Shown here piece by piece: positions 44,609 through 55,231 of a stretch of DNA of 64,000 nucleotides. This stretch comes from Streptomyces morookaense. Its GTDB lineage: Bacteria; Actinomycetota; Actinomycetes; Streptomycetales; Streptomycetaceae. The notes under the pieces are model-generated. The model had not been told where the DNA came from. It did no database searches and saw only the letters and a program-made list of their open reading frames with translations. The stretch spans positions 1 to 64,000 of the forward strand of contig NZ_JABBXF010000027.1 of NCBI RefSeq assembly GCF_013030945.1, read 5' to 3'. Every line of letters begins with the position of its first letter. Position 1 is the first letter of the stretch. Both the position numbers and the translations under genes were made by a program.

Positions 44609-45886
44609 ATGGCGGTCGCGGGGCCCACCGGGCCGGCCTTGAGCCGCGAGGAGGCCGACCGGGCGCTGGCGCGGCTCGGCGCGGAGCACGAGGCGGTCGA
44701 GTCCTCGCTGCTCGCCCTCCAGGACCACGCGGGCCGCCGCCTGCTGGAGGGGGCGGAACTGAGCGGCACCACGCGGAGCAGATGGGAGCTCGCCGAGCAG
44801 CTCATCGCCCGGCTGTGGACGTACTTCGACGCCTACACCGACGCCCTGGAGACGGCCCGCGAGCTGCGCGGCCGCCGCCGCTGGCCCACCCAGGGCGAAC
44901 TGTCCGAGCTCACCGACCTGCTGCGCGGCACGGCCGTCACCCTGCCCGCCGCCCCGGACGCGGGCACCACCAGGCTCAGCGAACAGCTGACCCTGCAGGA
45001 GCTGGTGGACCGGATGAACGGCTGGTACGCGCAGGCGCTGGACGTGGTCGTCACCGCCGACGCGGTCTGGTCCGCGCTGCCCGCCCGTATCGACCTGCTG
45101 GCCGCCGAGCTGCAGCGCACCCGCTCGCTGGCCCACTCGGTCGGGGTGCGGCCGGGCGAACACCCGTCGGGCGACGACCTGGAGGACATCACCCGGGAGC
45201 TGGCCGCGCTCCGGTCCGAGGTGATATCGGATCCGCTGGCCTTCTGGACCGGCTCCTCGCCCAGCTCCGCCCCGGGCGGCGGCCGCCCGGACACCCGGCG
45301 CTACGACCGCGCCGCCCGCGCCCTGGAGGACGTGCGGCGGGAGGTCGAGGCGGTGCTGGACGTGCGGCAGGACGCCGAACAGCGGCTGATGCGCGTGCGG
45401 GACGTGCTCTCGCGCGCCGACCGGACGCTCGTGGAGGCCCGGCAGGCGCGGGCCGAGGTCCTGTCGAAGATCGCCGCGTCCGTGGTGCCGGCCGTCTCCG
45501 GTCCGCCGACCGTGCTCTACGAGCAGCTGAGCGCCGCCGCCGAACACCGGAGATGCGCCCGCTGGCACCGGCTCTCGCCGCTGCTCGACAACCTGGAGCA
45601 GCGTGCCGAGGAGGAGCTGCTGCGCGCCCGCGAGTCGCTCACGGCGGTGACGGCGCCGCTGGCCGTACGAGCCGAACTGCGCGGCCGGCTGGACGCGTAC
45701 CGGGCGAAGGCCGCCCGGCACGGCTTCGCGGAGGACCCTTTCCTCGGCGAGCGGTACGACGCGGCGCGGCGCATGCTGTGGAGCGCGCCGTGTGATCTGG
45801 TGGCCGCGGAGGGGGCCGTGCTGCGCTATCAGCAGGCGGTGGCGGAGGCCCTGGCCCCGCCCGCCGACGTCAGGGGGGATTCATGA
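44609..45886 (+). CDS. Helical protein of unknown function in the pknG module
   Basis: 425 residues, no recognised domain. Almost all helical, with heptad-like stretches (LEDVRREVEAVLDVRQDAEQ, RLMRVRDVLSRADRTLVEAR) and no Cys-rich part, signal peptide or membrane helix. It overlaps pknG by 4 bp (ATGA), so the two are translationally coupled and likely bind each other. A scaffold or an adaptor between GlnX and PknG is possible but is only inference. RBS CAGGAGAGGGGATCG. Confidence 0.7.
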   Translation: MAVAGPTGPALSREEADRALARLGAEHEAVESSLLALQDHAGRRLLEGAELSGTTRSRWELAEQLIARLWTYFDAYTDALETARELRGRRRWPTQGELSELTDLLRGTAVTLPAAPDAGTTRLSEQLTLQELVDRMNGWYAQALDVVVTADAVWSALPARIDLLAAELQRTRSLAHSVGVRPGEHPSGDDLEDITRELAALRSEVISDPLAFWTGSSPSSAPGGGRPDTRRYDRAARALEDVRREVEAVLDVRQDAEQRLMRVRDVLSRADRTLVEARQARAEVLSKIAASVVPAVSGPPTVLYEQLSAAAEHRRCARWHRLSPLLDNLEQRAEEELLRARESLTAVTAPLAVRAELRGRLDAYRAKAARHGFAEDPFLGERYDAARRMLWSAPCDLVAAEGAVLRYQQAVAEALAPPADVRGDS

Positions 45887-48510
45887 GCGGCACGTGCGAA
45901 CAGGCGGACTGCGACGGCACGTACGAGGAGATCGACGGCACGGCGTACTGCACGGTGTGCGGGGTGGCGCAGGGGACGGCCCGGGCGCGGGACTGCCAAC
46001 GGCCGGGCTGTGACGGGCGATACGAGGATGTGGGCGACGGCGAGCTGTACTGCGACCAGTGCGGGCTCGCGCCGGTCGTCTCGCCGACCGGGACGATCGC
46101 CTCGCCGCCGACGGGCCTCACGAGCGCGGGGCGCGCGGCCCGGACGGGGTCCGGCTCGTCCGGCTCGTCCTCGGGAGGTTCGGGAAGTTCGGGAGGTTCA
46201 GGATCCGGAGGCTCTGGTTCTGGTTCCCCCTCCTCGGGATCGTCGTCCTCGCGCCGGTCCGTCCCGGGCCGGCTCGCCCGGACCGTCACGGGCAACATGC
46301 CCGGCGCCGCGTCCCGTTCGGTCACGGTGAGCAGCGGACCGTCCACCATGGCCGCCCCCACCCGCAACAAACTGGGCGCCGGCCTGGTCACCATGCCGGG
46401 CGTGCCGCGCCCGGACCCGCGGGCCGCAGTGCTCGCCGACCCGGAGGTGCCCGAGCGCAAGCGGTTCTGCAGCAGAAGCGACTGCGGTGCGCCCGTGGGG
46501 CGTTCGCGCGGCGACCGGCAGGGCCGTACCGAGGGCTTCTGCACCAACTGCGGCCACCCGTACTCGTTCGTCCCGAAGCTGCGCCCGGGCGACGTGGTGG
46601 GCGGCCAGTACGAGGTGGCGGGGTGCCTGGCGCACGGCGGGCTGGGCTGGATCTACCTCGCCATCGACCACGCCGTCGACGACCGCTGGGTGGTCCTCAA
46701 GGGCCTGCTCGACACCGGCGACGAGGACGCGCTGCAGGCCGCCCTCTCCGAACGGGGCTTCCTCGCGCAGATCGAGCACTCCAACATCGTGCGCATCTAC
46801 AACTTCGTCGAGCACCTGGACCAGCGCACCGGCAGCCTCGACGGCTACATCGTCATGGAGTACGTCGGCGGCAAGTCCCTCAAGGAGATCGCCAACGAGC
46901 GGCGGACCGCGGACGGCCGGCGCGACCCGCTGCCGGTCGAGCAGGCGTGCGCGTACGGCATCGAGGCGCTGGAGGCGCTCGGTCACCTGCACAGCCGCAA
47001 CCTGCTGTACTGCGACTTCAAGGTCGACAACGCCATTCAGCAGCAGGACCAGTTGAAGCTGATCGACATGGGCGCGGTCCGGCGGACGGACGACGACGAC
47101 AGCCCGATCTACGGCACGATCGGCTACCAGGCCCCGGAGATCGCCGAACTGGGCCCGTCCGTCGCCTCCGACCTCTACACCGTCGCCCGCACCCTGGCCG
47201 TCCTCACCTTCGACTTCCAGGGCTACACGACGGTCTTCGCGCACAGCCTGCCCGACCCCTCGCACATCGACGTCTTCACCCGCTACGAGTCCTTCTACCG
47301 GCTGCTGGTGCGCGCCACGGACCCCGACCGCAAGCGCCGGTTCTCGTCCGCGGCGGAGATGGCGGAGCAGCTGACAGGCGTGCTGCGGGAGGTCGTCGCC
47401 CTGGAGACCGGCACACCGCGCCCCGCGCTGTCCCGGCTGTTCGGGCCGGAGCCGCGGGTCGCGGACACCCGGCTGTTCGAGGCGCGGACCGACGACGTCT
47501 CCGTGCTGGGCGCCCGTCCCGTGATCGGCCGCAGGGCCGCGGCGCCCGCCCTGCCGCAGCCGTCGGGAGCGGTGACCGCCCCGCTCGACGCGCGGGCCAC
47601 CGCCCTCGCCCTGCCGCTCCCCCTGGTCGACCCCGACGACCCCAACGCCGGCTTCCTCGCAGGCCTGCTCACCTCGCAGCCGGCCGAGCTGTACGCGGCG
47701 CTCCAGGCGGCCCCCGCCGACTCGCCCGAGCTGCAACTGCGCCGGGCCCGCGCCCAGCTGGAGCTCGGCGAGGACGCCGATGCCTCGCAGGCGCTCGCGG
47801 CCCTGGAGGCCGACCACCCCAGGGACCCGCGGGTCGTCTGGTACCGCGGGGTGCACGGCCTGGCCACCGGGGACCACGAGACGGCCGCGCTCTCCTTCGA
47901 CGCGGTCTACGATGCCTTCCCCGGCGAGCCGGCGCCGAAGCTGGCCCTGGGCGTGTGCGCCGAGGTGCTCGGCCAGCTGGACAACGCCGCCGAGTACTAC
48001 CGTCTGGTGTGGGCCACCGACCCCGGCTTCGTCAGCGCCGCCTTCGGGCTGGCGCGGGTGCGGCTGGCCTGCGGGGACCGCGCGGGCGCGGTGGCGGCGC
48101 TGGAGTCCGTCCCGGAGGCCTCCGTCCACTGCACGGCGGCGCGGGTCGCGGCCGTCCGGGCCCGGCTGCGGCAGCGGTCCGCCGCCGACCCGCTGCTGAC
48201 GGAACTTCAGGCCGCCGCCCGGCAGGTGGAGCGGCTCGACGGCTTCGGACTGGACGCGGTCCGGCGCGAACAGCTCTGCACCGAGGTGCTGGGCACCGCG
48301 CTGGACTGGGTGCTCTCCGGCAGCCCGGGCGCGCCGCCGGGCGGCGCGCCGGACACGCCGGGCCTGCTCGGCAGCGGCCTGGACGAGCGCGAGCTGCGGT
48401 TCGGGCTGGAACGCTCGTACCGTGTGCTGGCGCGCCTCGCCCAGCGCGGCGAGGAACGGATCGAACTGGTGGAGCGGGCCAACCGTTACCGCCCCAGGAC
48501 ATGGGTGTGA
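45883..48510 (+). CDS. pknG: PknG-type Ser/Thr protein kinase with extra zinc ribbons
   Basis: 875 residues. Order: two zinc ribbons (C5-x4-C10 ... C23-x2-C26 and C38-x4-C43 ... C57-x2-C60), a Gly/Ser linker (about 85-130), a third rubredoxin-like ribbon (CSRSDC ... CTNCG, near residues 196-223), kinase domain (about 235-500) and a C-terminal TPR-like domain (GEDADASQALAALEADHP and following). Kinase details: Gly loop CLAHGGLGW, VVLKG Lys, YCDFKVDN in place of HRDxKxxN (non-RD), DMGA in place of DFG; these are PknG hallmarks. The mycobacterial enzyme (750 residues) has only the one rubredoxin domain. Known PknG targets are FHA regulators of glutamate metabolism. Soluble. Confidence 0.93.
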   Translation: MSGTCEQADCDGTYEEIDGTAYCTVCGVAQGTARARDCQRPGCDGRYEDVGDGELYCDQCGLAPVVSPTGTIASPPTGLTSAGRAARTGSGSSGSSSGGSGSSGGSGSGGSGSGSPSSGSSSSRRSVPGRLARTVTGNMPGAASRSVTVSSGPSTMAAPTRNKLGAGLVTMPGVPRPDPRAAVLADPEVPERKRFCSRSDCGAPVGRSRGDRQGRTEGFCTNCGHPYSFVPKLRPGDVVGGQYEVAGCLAHGGLGWIYLAIDHAVDDRWVVLKGLLDTGDEDALQAALSERGFLAQIEHSNIVRIYNFVEHLDQRTGSLDGYIVMEYVGGKSLKEIANERRTADGRRDPLPVEQACAYGIEALEALGHLHSRNLLYCDFKVDNAIQQQDQLKLIDMGAVRRTDDDDSPIYGTIGYQAPEIAELGPSVASDLYTVARTLAVLTFDFQGYTTVFAHSLPDPSHIDVFTRYESFYRLLVRATDPDRKRRFSSAAEMAEQLTGVLREVVALETGTPRPALSRLFGPEPRVADTRLFEARTDDVSVLGARPVIGRRAAAPALPQPSGAVTAPLDARATALALPLPLVDPDDPNAGFLAGLLTSQPAELYAALQAAPADSPELQLRRARAQLELGEDADASQALAALEADHPRDPRVVWYRGVHGLATGDHETAALSFDAVYDAFPGEPAPKLALGVCAEVLGQLDNAAEYYRLVWATDPGFVSAAFGLARVRLACGDRAGAVAALESVPEASVHCTAARVAAVRARLRQRSAADPLLTELQAAARQVERLDGFGLDAVRREQLCTEVLGTALDWVLSGSPGAPPGGAPDTPGLLGSGLDERELRFGLERSYRVLARLAQRGEERIELVERANRYRPRTWV

Positions 48511-48513
48511 TCG

Positions 48514-49677
48514 ATGTCGCAACTGCCCCCACAGCTGACGGTGTGCGCCGCCTGCCGCGAACCGCTGGAGCCGGCCGACAACTTCTGCGGCCGCTGCGGC
48601 GCGGATCTCTCGGCGGTGCCGCCCGCGCCGGACCGGACCGGGCCCGTCCTCCTGAGCGGGGCCGGGGACGCCGGGGACTGCTCCCTCGCCCCGCCGGCCG
48701 GGGCCGTGCCCGCCCAGACGGCGCAAGGACCGGACGGCACGGGGGGCGCGGGCACGTCCGGGCGGCCCTGCGGGGGCTGCCGTTCCGGCATGATCGACAA
48801 AGACGGGTACTGCGAGCACTGCGGACATGCACAGCCGCGCGAACGGGATCATATGGAGCACGAGTCGGCAGGCGTGGCGGCGGTCAGCGACCGCGGCCTG
48901 CGCCACCACCGCAACGAGGACGCATACGCCGTGGCCGGCGCGGAACTGCCCGGCGGCGGCCCGGCCGTGATCGCCGTCGTCAGTGACGGCGTGTCGTCCG
49001 CGGCCCGCCCGGACGAGGCGTCTGCCGCGGCGACGGCCGCCGCGTGCGAGGCCCTAACAGCGGCCCTGACCCGCGGCGAGCCGCCGCGCGAGGCCACCCA
49101 CCGGGCGATCCTCCGGGCCGCCGAGGCCGTCAGCGCGCTGGCCACGCCCGGCCACCCGGGGCGCGGCGAGCGCCTGCGCCACGAGAACGCCCCCGCCTGC
49201 ACGATCGTCAGCGCGGTCATCACCGGTGACCTGCTGACCATCGGCTGGGTCGGCGACAGCCGCGCCTACTGGGTGCCCGACGACCGCAGCACCCAGCCCG
49301 CCCGGCTCACCGAGGACGACTCGTGGGCCGCGCAGATGGTGGCGGCGGGGCTGATGTCGGAGGCCGAGGCGTACGCGGACGAGCGGGCCCACGCCATCAC
49401 GGGCTGGCTCGGGGCGGACGCGTACGAGGTCGAGCCGCACACCGCGTCGTACCACCCGGACCGGCCGGGCGTGGTGCTGGTGTGCAGCGACGGGCTGTGG
49501 AACTACGCCGAATCCGCCGAGCAGATGGCGGACATCGTCCCGGCCGACGCCCGGACCCGGCCGCTGGAGTGCGCACGCCGTCTGCTGGCACACGCTCTGG
49601 ACGGCGGGGGCCACGACAACGTAACAGTGGCCGTACTGCCTTTCCCGGAACGGCCGCACGGGGCAGGATCTGCCTGA
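48514..49677 (+). CDS. PP2C-family phosphatase with two zinc ribbons
   Basis: 387 residues. Three bases after pknG. Two CxxC-x10-CxxC ribbons come first: CAACREPLEPADNFCGRC at residue 11 and CGGCRSGM...CEHCGHAQ near residue 88. The PP2C domain follows from about residue 115: HHRNEDAY, VVSDGVSSA, GWVGDSRAYW, VCSDGLWNY and GGHDNVTVAVLP contain the metal-binding Asp set, so it should be active. It is the natural opposing enzyme of the kinase encoded upstream. Soluble. Confidence 0.92.
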   Translation: MSQLPPQLTVCAACREPLEPADNFCGRCGADLSAVPPAPDRTGPVLLSGAGDAGDCSLAPPAGAVPAQTAQGPDGTGGAGTSGRPCGGCRSGMIDKDGYCEHCGHAQPRERDHMEHESAGVAAVSDRGLRHHRNEDAYAVAGAELPGGGPAVIAVVSDGVSSAARPDEASAAATAAACEALTAALTRGEPPREATHRAILRAAEAVSALATPGHPGRGERLRHENAPACTIVSAVITGDLLTIGWVGDSRAYWVPDDRSTQPARLTEDDSWAAQMVAAGLMSEAEAYADERAHAITGWLGADAYEVEPHTASYHPDRPGVVLVCSDGLWNYAESAEQMADIVPADARTRPLECARRLLAHALDGGGHDNVTVAVLPFPERPHGAGSA

Positions 49678-49787
49678 CGGGCCGAGCGTCCACGGGGGGA
49701 ACGCGAGCCGGTGCACGACCCGGCACCGGCATCCGCCGTCTCCCGCCGCACACGTGACACGTGGAGTTTCGAAGAGGAGCGGATCGG

Positions 49788-51149
49788 ATGGCCAACTTCT
49801 CCAAGCCGGGCGTGCCGCGTTTCTCGGTGGAGGTGTACCAGAACGTCCATCTGCCCGAGGGCGGCCGCGACGTCAGCGCGATCGTCACGGTCACCTCCAC
49901 CGGCGGCGGCACGGCCGGCGAGACGCCCCGGATCCCCCATCTGTCCCCCTCGTCCACGGCGGCACCGGACTGGGAGCCGGATGCGGCCGTGGTCGTCATG
50001 GTCGACTGCTCCGGCTCGATGGACTACCCGCCAACCAAGATGCACCACGCGCGCGAGGCCACGACGGCCGCGATCGACGCGCTGCGCGACGGCGTGGCCT
50101 TCGCCGTCGTCGCCGGGACCCACCAGGCGAAGGAGGCCTATCCCGGCAACGGCCGGCTCGCGGTGGCCGACGCGACGACCCGGGCCCGGGCCAAGGAGGC
50201 GCTGCGCGGGCTCTCCCCCGGCGGCGGCACGGCCATAGGGACCTGGCTGCGGCTGGCCGACCGGCTGCTGTCCACCTCGGACGCCTCGATACGCCACGCG
50301 ATCCTGCTGACCGACGGACGGAACGAGCACGAGGAACCGGACGTGCTGCAGGCGACGCTCGACACCTGCGCGGGCCGGTTCACCTGCGATGCCCGGGGGG
50401 TGGGCACGGACTGGGAGCCCAAGGAGGTCCGGCGCATCGCCGAGGGGCTGCTGGGGACGGCCGACAGCATCGCCGATCCGGCGGCGCTGGCCGCGGACTT
50501 CACGCAGATGATGGAAGCCGTGATGGGCAAGGACGTCGGCGACGTCCAGCTGCGGCTGTGGACCCCGCAGCGGGCCGAGGTGCAGTTCGTGAAGCTGGCG
50601 GCGCCGCGCACCGAGGACCTCACCGGGCAGCGCGTGGCGGCCGGTCCGCGCGCGGGCGACTACCCGACGGGGGCCTGGGGCGACGAGTCGCGCGACTACC
50701 ACGTGGGCATCCGGGTGCCGAGCGCGGAGGTCGGCCAGGAGATGCTCGCCGCCCGGGTCTCGCTGGTCCTGCCCACACCCGACGGCTCGTCACCGCATGT
50801 GCTGGCGCAGGGGCTGATACGCGCGGTGTGGACGGACGACGTGGCGGCGTCGACCGCCATCAACCCGCAAGTCGCGCACTACACGGGCCAGGCGGAACTG
50901 GCGCTGGCCATCCAGGAGGGGCTGGATCTGCGCAAGGCGGGCGACATCGACGGCGCGACGGCCAGGCTCGGCCGGGCCGTCCAACTGGCCGCCCGTTCGG
51001 GCCACGAGGACACCGCGAAGCTGCTCGCCAAGGTGGTGGACGTCGTCGATGCCGCGACGGGTACTGTGCGGCTGAAGTCGAACGTCTCCAAGGAGGCGGA
51101 GATGACGCTGGAGACGCGCTCGACGAGGACCGTCCGCGTCAAGAAGTGA
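49788..51149 (+). CDS. VWA-domain protein
   Basis: 453 residues. ATG 49788 with GAAGAGGAGCGG. An N-terminal beta region (VPRFSVEVYQNVHLPEGG) leads to a von Willebrand A domain with a complete metal-ion adhesion site: DCSGSM, the GGTAIGTW Thr and TDGRNEHEE. A beta domain (DVQLRLWTPQRAEVQFV) and a C-terminal helical region with LRKAGDIDGATARLGRAVQLA, a TPR-like repeat, follow. No signal peptide or anchor, so it is cytoplasmic and likely acts as a metal-dependent protein-interaction scaffold for the signalling module. Confidence 0.88.
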   Translation: MANFSKPGVPRFSVEVYQNVHLPEGGRDVSAIVTVTSTGGGTAGETPRIPHLSPSSTAAPDWEPDAAVVVMVDCSGSMDYPPTKMHHAREATTAAIDALRDGVAFAVVAGTHQAKEAYPGNGRLAVADATTRARAKEALRGLSPGGGTAIGTWLRLADRLLSTSDASIRHAILLTDGRNEHEEPDVLQATLDTCAGRFTCDARGVGTDWEPKEVRRIAEGLLGTADSIADPAALAADFTQMMEAVMGKDVGDVQLRLWTPQRAEVQFVKLAAPRTEDLTGQRVAAGPRAGDYPTGAWGDESRDYHVGIRVPSAEVGQEMLAARVSLVLPTPDGSSPHVLAQGLIRAVWTDDVAASTAINPQVAHYTGQAELALAIQEGLDLRKAGDIDGATARLGRAVQLAARSGHEDTAKLLAKVVDVVDAATGTVRLKSNVSKEAEMTLETRSTRTVRVKK

Positions 51150-51211
51150 CACACGGCACGGCAAGTACGGCAAGTACAGCGACAGAAGGTGCTGGAGGGG
51201 GAGCGACCGAG

Positions 51212-52126
51212 ATGCCGACCTGCGAGAAAGGCCACCAGTCCCAGGCCGAGGACTGGTGCGACGTGTGCGGACACCGGATGCAGGCGGCAGCCACCGGCGC
51301 GGCCGTTCCGCCGCCCCTGCACGGCACCGGGGGCCCGCAGACCTGGAACGTCCCGGACCACGACGCCACGGTGCAGGCGGAGCTCTGCCCGCAGTGCCGC
51401 ACGCCCCGCGAGACGCCGCAGACGCCGTACTGCGAGGAGTGCGGCCACAACTACCTCGGACACCCGACGGGTCCGACCCCGCCGGGCCCGCTGCAGCCGC
51501 ACGTCTTCCAGTCGGACCCGTTCCAGTCGGATCCGTTCCAGTCCGACCCGCCGCCCTCGCCGCACCCCCAGGTGCCGCAGGACTGGGTCTACCAGCCGTC
51601 CCGCCCGTCGCAGAAGAACCGCCCCTCCGAGCCGCTGGCCCCGCAGCACCCCTACAGCGACGAGGACGACTGGGTCATCACCCCGCCGAGCACCCCGCAG
51701 CCCGTACAGCCCGTGCAGCCCGCCGGCTGGGTGGCCGTCATCGCGCCGGACCGCGAGTACTTCCTGCGGATGATGAACAAGGGCGGCCCGGAGGCGGCGA
51801 GCCTGAACCTGCCCGCATACTCGCCCGAACAGCGCCTCGCCCTCACCGGCCACCAGATCACCGTGGGCCGCCGCCGGCACAGCACGGGCGAGTCCCCCGA
51901 CATCGACCTGTCGGTCCCCCCGGAGGACCCGGGCGTCTCGCACCAGCACGCCATGTTCGTCCAGCAGCCGGACGGCACCTGGGCGGTGGTCGACCAGGAC
52001 TCCACCAACGGCACCACGATCAACGGCTCCGAGGACCCGATCCAGCCGTACGTCCCGGTGCCGCTGCAGGACGGGGACCGGGTGCACGTCGGGGCGTGGA
52101 CGACGATCACGGTGCGCCGGGGGTAG
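51212..52126 (+). CDS. FHA-domain protein with two zinc ribbons
   Basis: 304 residues. Two N-terminal ribbon-like motifs: CEKGHQSQAEDWCDVCGH at residue 4 and CPQCRTPRETPQTPYCEEC near residue 58. A Pro-rich linker with three repeats of FQSDP follows. The C-terminal FHA domain has the phosphothreonine-binding residues: VGRRR, SVPPEDPGVSHQHAMF and DSTNGTTING. It can read phosphothreonine made by PknG. Mycobacterial PknG regulates the FHA protein GarA, so this may be the functional counterpart, although GarA has no ribbons. RBS GCTGGAGGGGGAGCG. Confidence 0.9.
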   Translation: MPTCEKGHQSQAEDWCDVCGHRMQAAATGAAVPPPLHGTGGPQTWNVPDHDATVQAELCPQCRTPRETPQTPYCEECGHNYLGHPTGPTPPGPLQPHVFQSDPFQSDPFQSDPPPSPHPQVPQDWVYQPSRPSQKNRPSEPLAPQHPYSDEDDWVITPPSTPQPVQPVQPAGWVAVIAPDREYFLRMMNKGGPEAASLNLPAYSPEQRLALTGHQITVGRRRHSTGESPDIDLSVPPEDPGVSHQHAMFVQQPDGTWAVVDQDSTNGTTINGSEDPIQPYVPVPLQDGDRVHVGAWTTITVRRG

Positions 52127-52181
52127 CCGCGGGTCCCTCGTTCCCCTCCGCCCACCGTGTGGCGTCTGAGACCATGGAAGG

Positions 52182-52586
52182 GTGAATGAGATTCCGCGCG
52201 GCACGCTTCAGGAGCAGACGTTTTACGAGCAGGTCGGCGGCGAGGAGACCTTCCGGCGCCTGGTCCGCCGGTTCTACGAGGGGGTCGCGGAGGACCCGCT
52301 GCTCCGGCCGATGTACCCCGAGGAGGATCTGGGCCCGGCCGAGGAGCGCCTGGTGCTCTTCCTCATCCAGTACTGGGGCGGCCCCCGCACCTACAGCGAG
52401 AACCGGGGCCACCCGCGGCTGCGCATGCGCCACGTGCCCTTCACCGTGAACCGCGCCGCCCACGACGCCTGGCTGCGGCACATGCGCGACGCGGTCGACG
52501 AGCTGGGGCTGGCGCCCGAGCACGAGCAGCAGCTGTGGAACTACCTGACCTACGCCGCCGCCACGATGATCAACTCGGCGGACTGA
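52182..52586 (+). CDS. glbO: Group II truncated haemoglobin (trHbO)
   Basis: 134 residues. GTG 52182. Two-on-two globin: FYEQVGGEETFRRLVRRFYEGV, MYPEEDLGPAEERL, FLIQYWGGP (Tyr/Trp of group II) and RHVPFTVNRAAHDAWLRHM with proximal His. The Trp at the G8 position (HDAWLRHM) marks group II. Such globins bind oxygen and nitric oxide; in actinobacteria they protect respiration. It starts 55 bp after the FHA gene on the same strand and may be read with it. Confidence 0.95.
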   Translation: MNEIPRGTLQEQTFYEQVGGEETFRRLVRRFYEGVAEDPLLRPMYPEEDLGPAEERLVLFLIQYWGGPRTYSENRGHPRLRMRHVPFTVNRAAHDAWLRHMRDAVDELGLAPEHEQQLWNYLTYAAATMINSAD

Positions 52587-52628
52587 GCACGCCGTTCCGA
52601 TCGTTCAGCGGCGCGTGTCGGACACCGT

Positions 52629-53380
52629 TCAGTGGCGCGTGGGGGTGACCGTCAGGCCCGCGAGCCCGCCCGTGCGCACGGCGACCGAGCCGTACGGGGT
52701 GCGCAGCCGCAGCCAGCCGCGCGCGGCGAGCAGCGCGAACGGCTCCCCGGCCGACGACGGCACCGGCGGCAGCACGGCGGCCGCCGCTCCGGCGGGCCCG
52801 GAGGCGGCGAGGACCGGCTGCTGACGTGCGGCGGGCCGCAGGAAGCCCAGCGCCTGCGCCGCGTGCACGGCACGCAGCGGCAGGCCGGTCTCGCCGAGCG
52901 TGCGGGACCAGATCTGGCGGCCGATGCGATCGCGCTCGCCGCGCGTCCGCCGCTCCTCGGGCAGCGCCCGGTCGCGCTCGCGGAACTCGGCGACGGCGGC
53001 GCTCAGCGCGCCGTGCATCGCCTGTGCGTCCGGCAGACCCGGCACCCGCTGCCAGCCGCCGCGCGGGGGCAGCACCCCCGCCCACGGCGGACCGGTGACG
53101 GCTTCCGGCACGGCGACGGGCGCGTCCTGCGCCACGGCCGCGTCGAGCGCGTCGGCGAGCTGCCCCGCCGAGACCGTCACGTCCAGCGCGGCCTCCTCCG
53201 CCAGCCGGGCCGTGCGGATCGCGAGCACCTCGAAGGACGGCGGCCGCCCGAAGACACCCAGCACCCCGCCGCCGGCCTGCAGCCGGACGGCGGCGGCCCG
53301 GTCGTAGTGGATCAGCCGGGCCAGGAAGGCGGCCAGATCGGCCGCCTCCCCGGCATCGGCGAAGCGCAGCGACTGCGTCA

Positions 53381-53381
<1 letters not shown>
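52629..53381 (-). CDS. Unknown protein translationally coupled to ettA
   Basis: 250 residues; no named domain. ATG 53381 overlaps the ettA stop (TGATG), implying coupled translation. N-terminal half: LRFADAGEAADLAAFLARLIHYDRAAAVRLQ and FGRPPSFEVLAIRTARL; then GPPWAGVLPPRGGWQRVPGL, a helical stretch and a C-terminal beta part (FALLAARGWLRLRTPYGSVAVRTGG). It is a widely seen actinobacterial gene next to ettA, I believe, though I cannot confirm here. Likely cytoplasmic. Confidence 0.72.
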
Positions 53382-55045
<1,664 letters not shown>

Positions 55046-55231
55046 GAGAAACCGTCCGGCATTCGAGAAGGGCCAATGTGCGGCGCCGCCGCATGAGGGC
55101 AGACACATCCATCTTGCCGTACCGGCACCCTCGGGCGGAAACGCGTTACGGCCCGGCCGGGCCGGTGACCGGACGGACCCGGCTACCGCCTGCACGAACA
55201 CCGTCCCACGGCGTCCGCGGACCGCGACATC

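Noticed and set aside
52601..52644. Direct repeat GTTCAG(C/T)GGCGCGTG at the end of the gene at 52629
   Set aside because: Two short copies only, one covering the stop codon. Likely a small tandem duplication without function.
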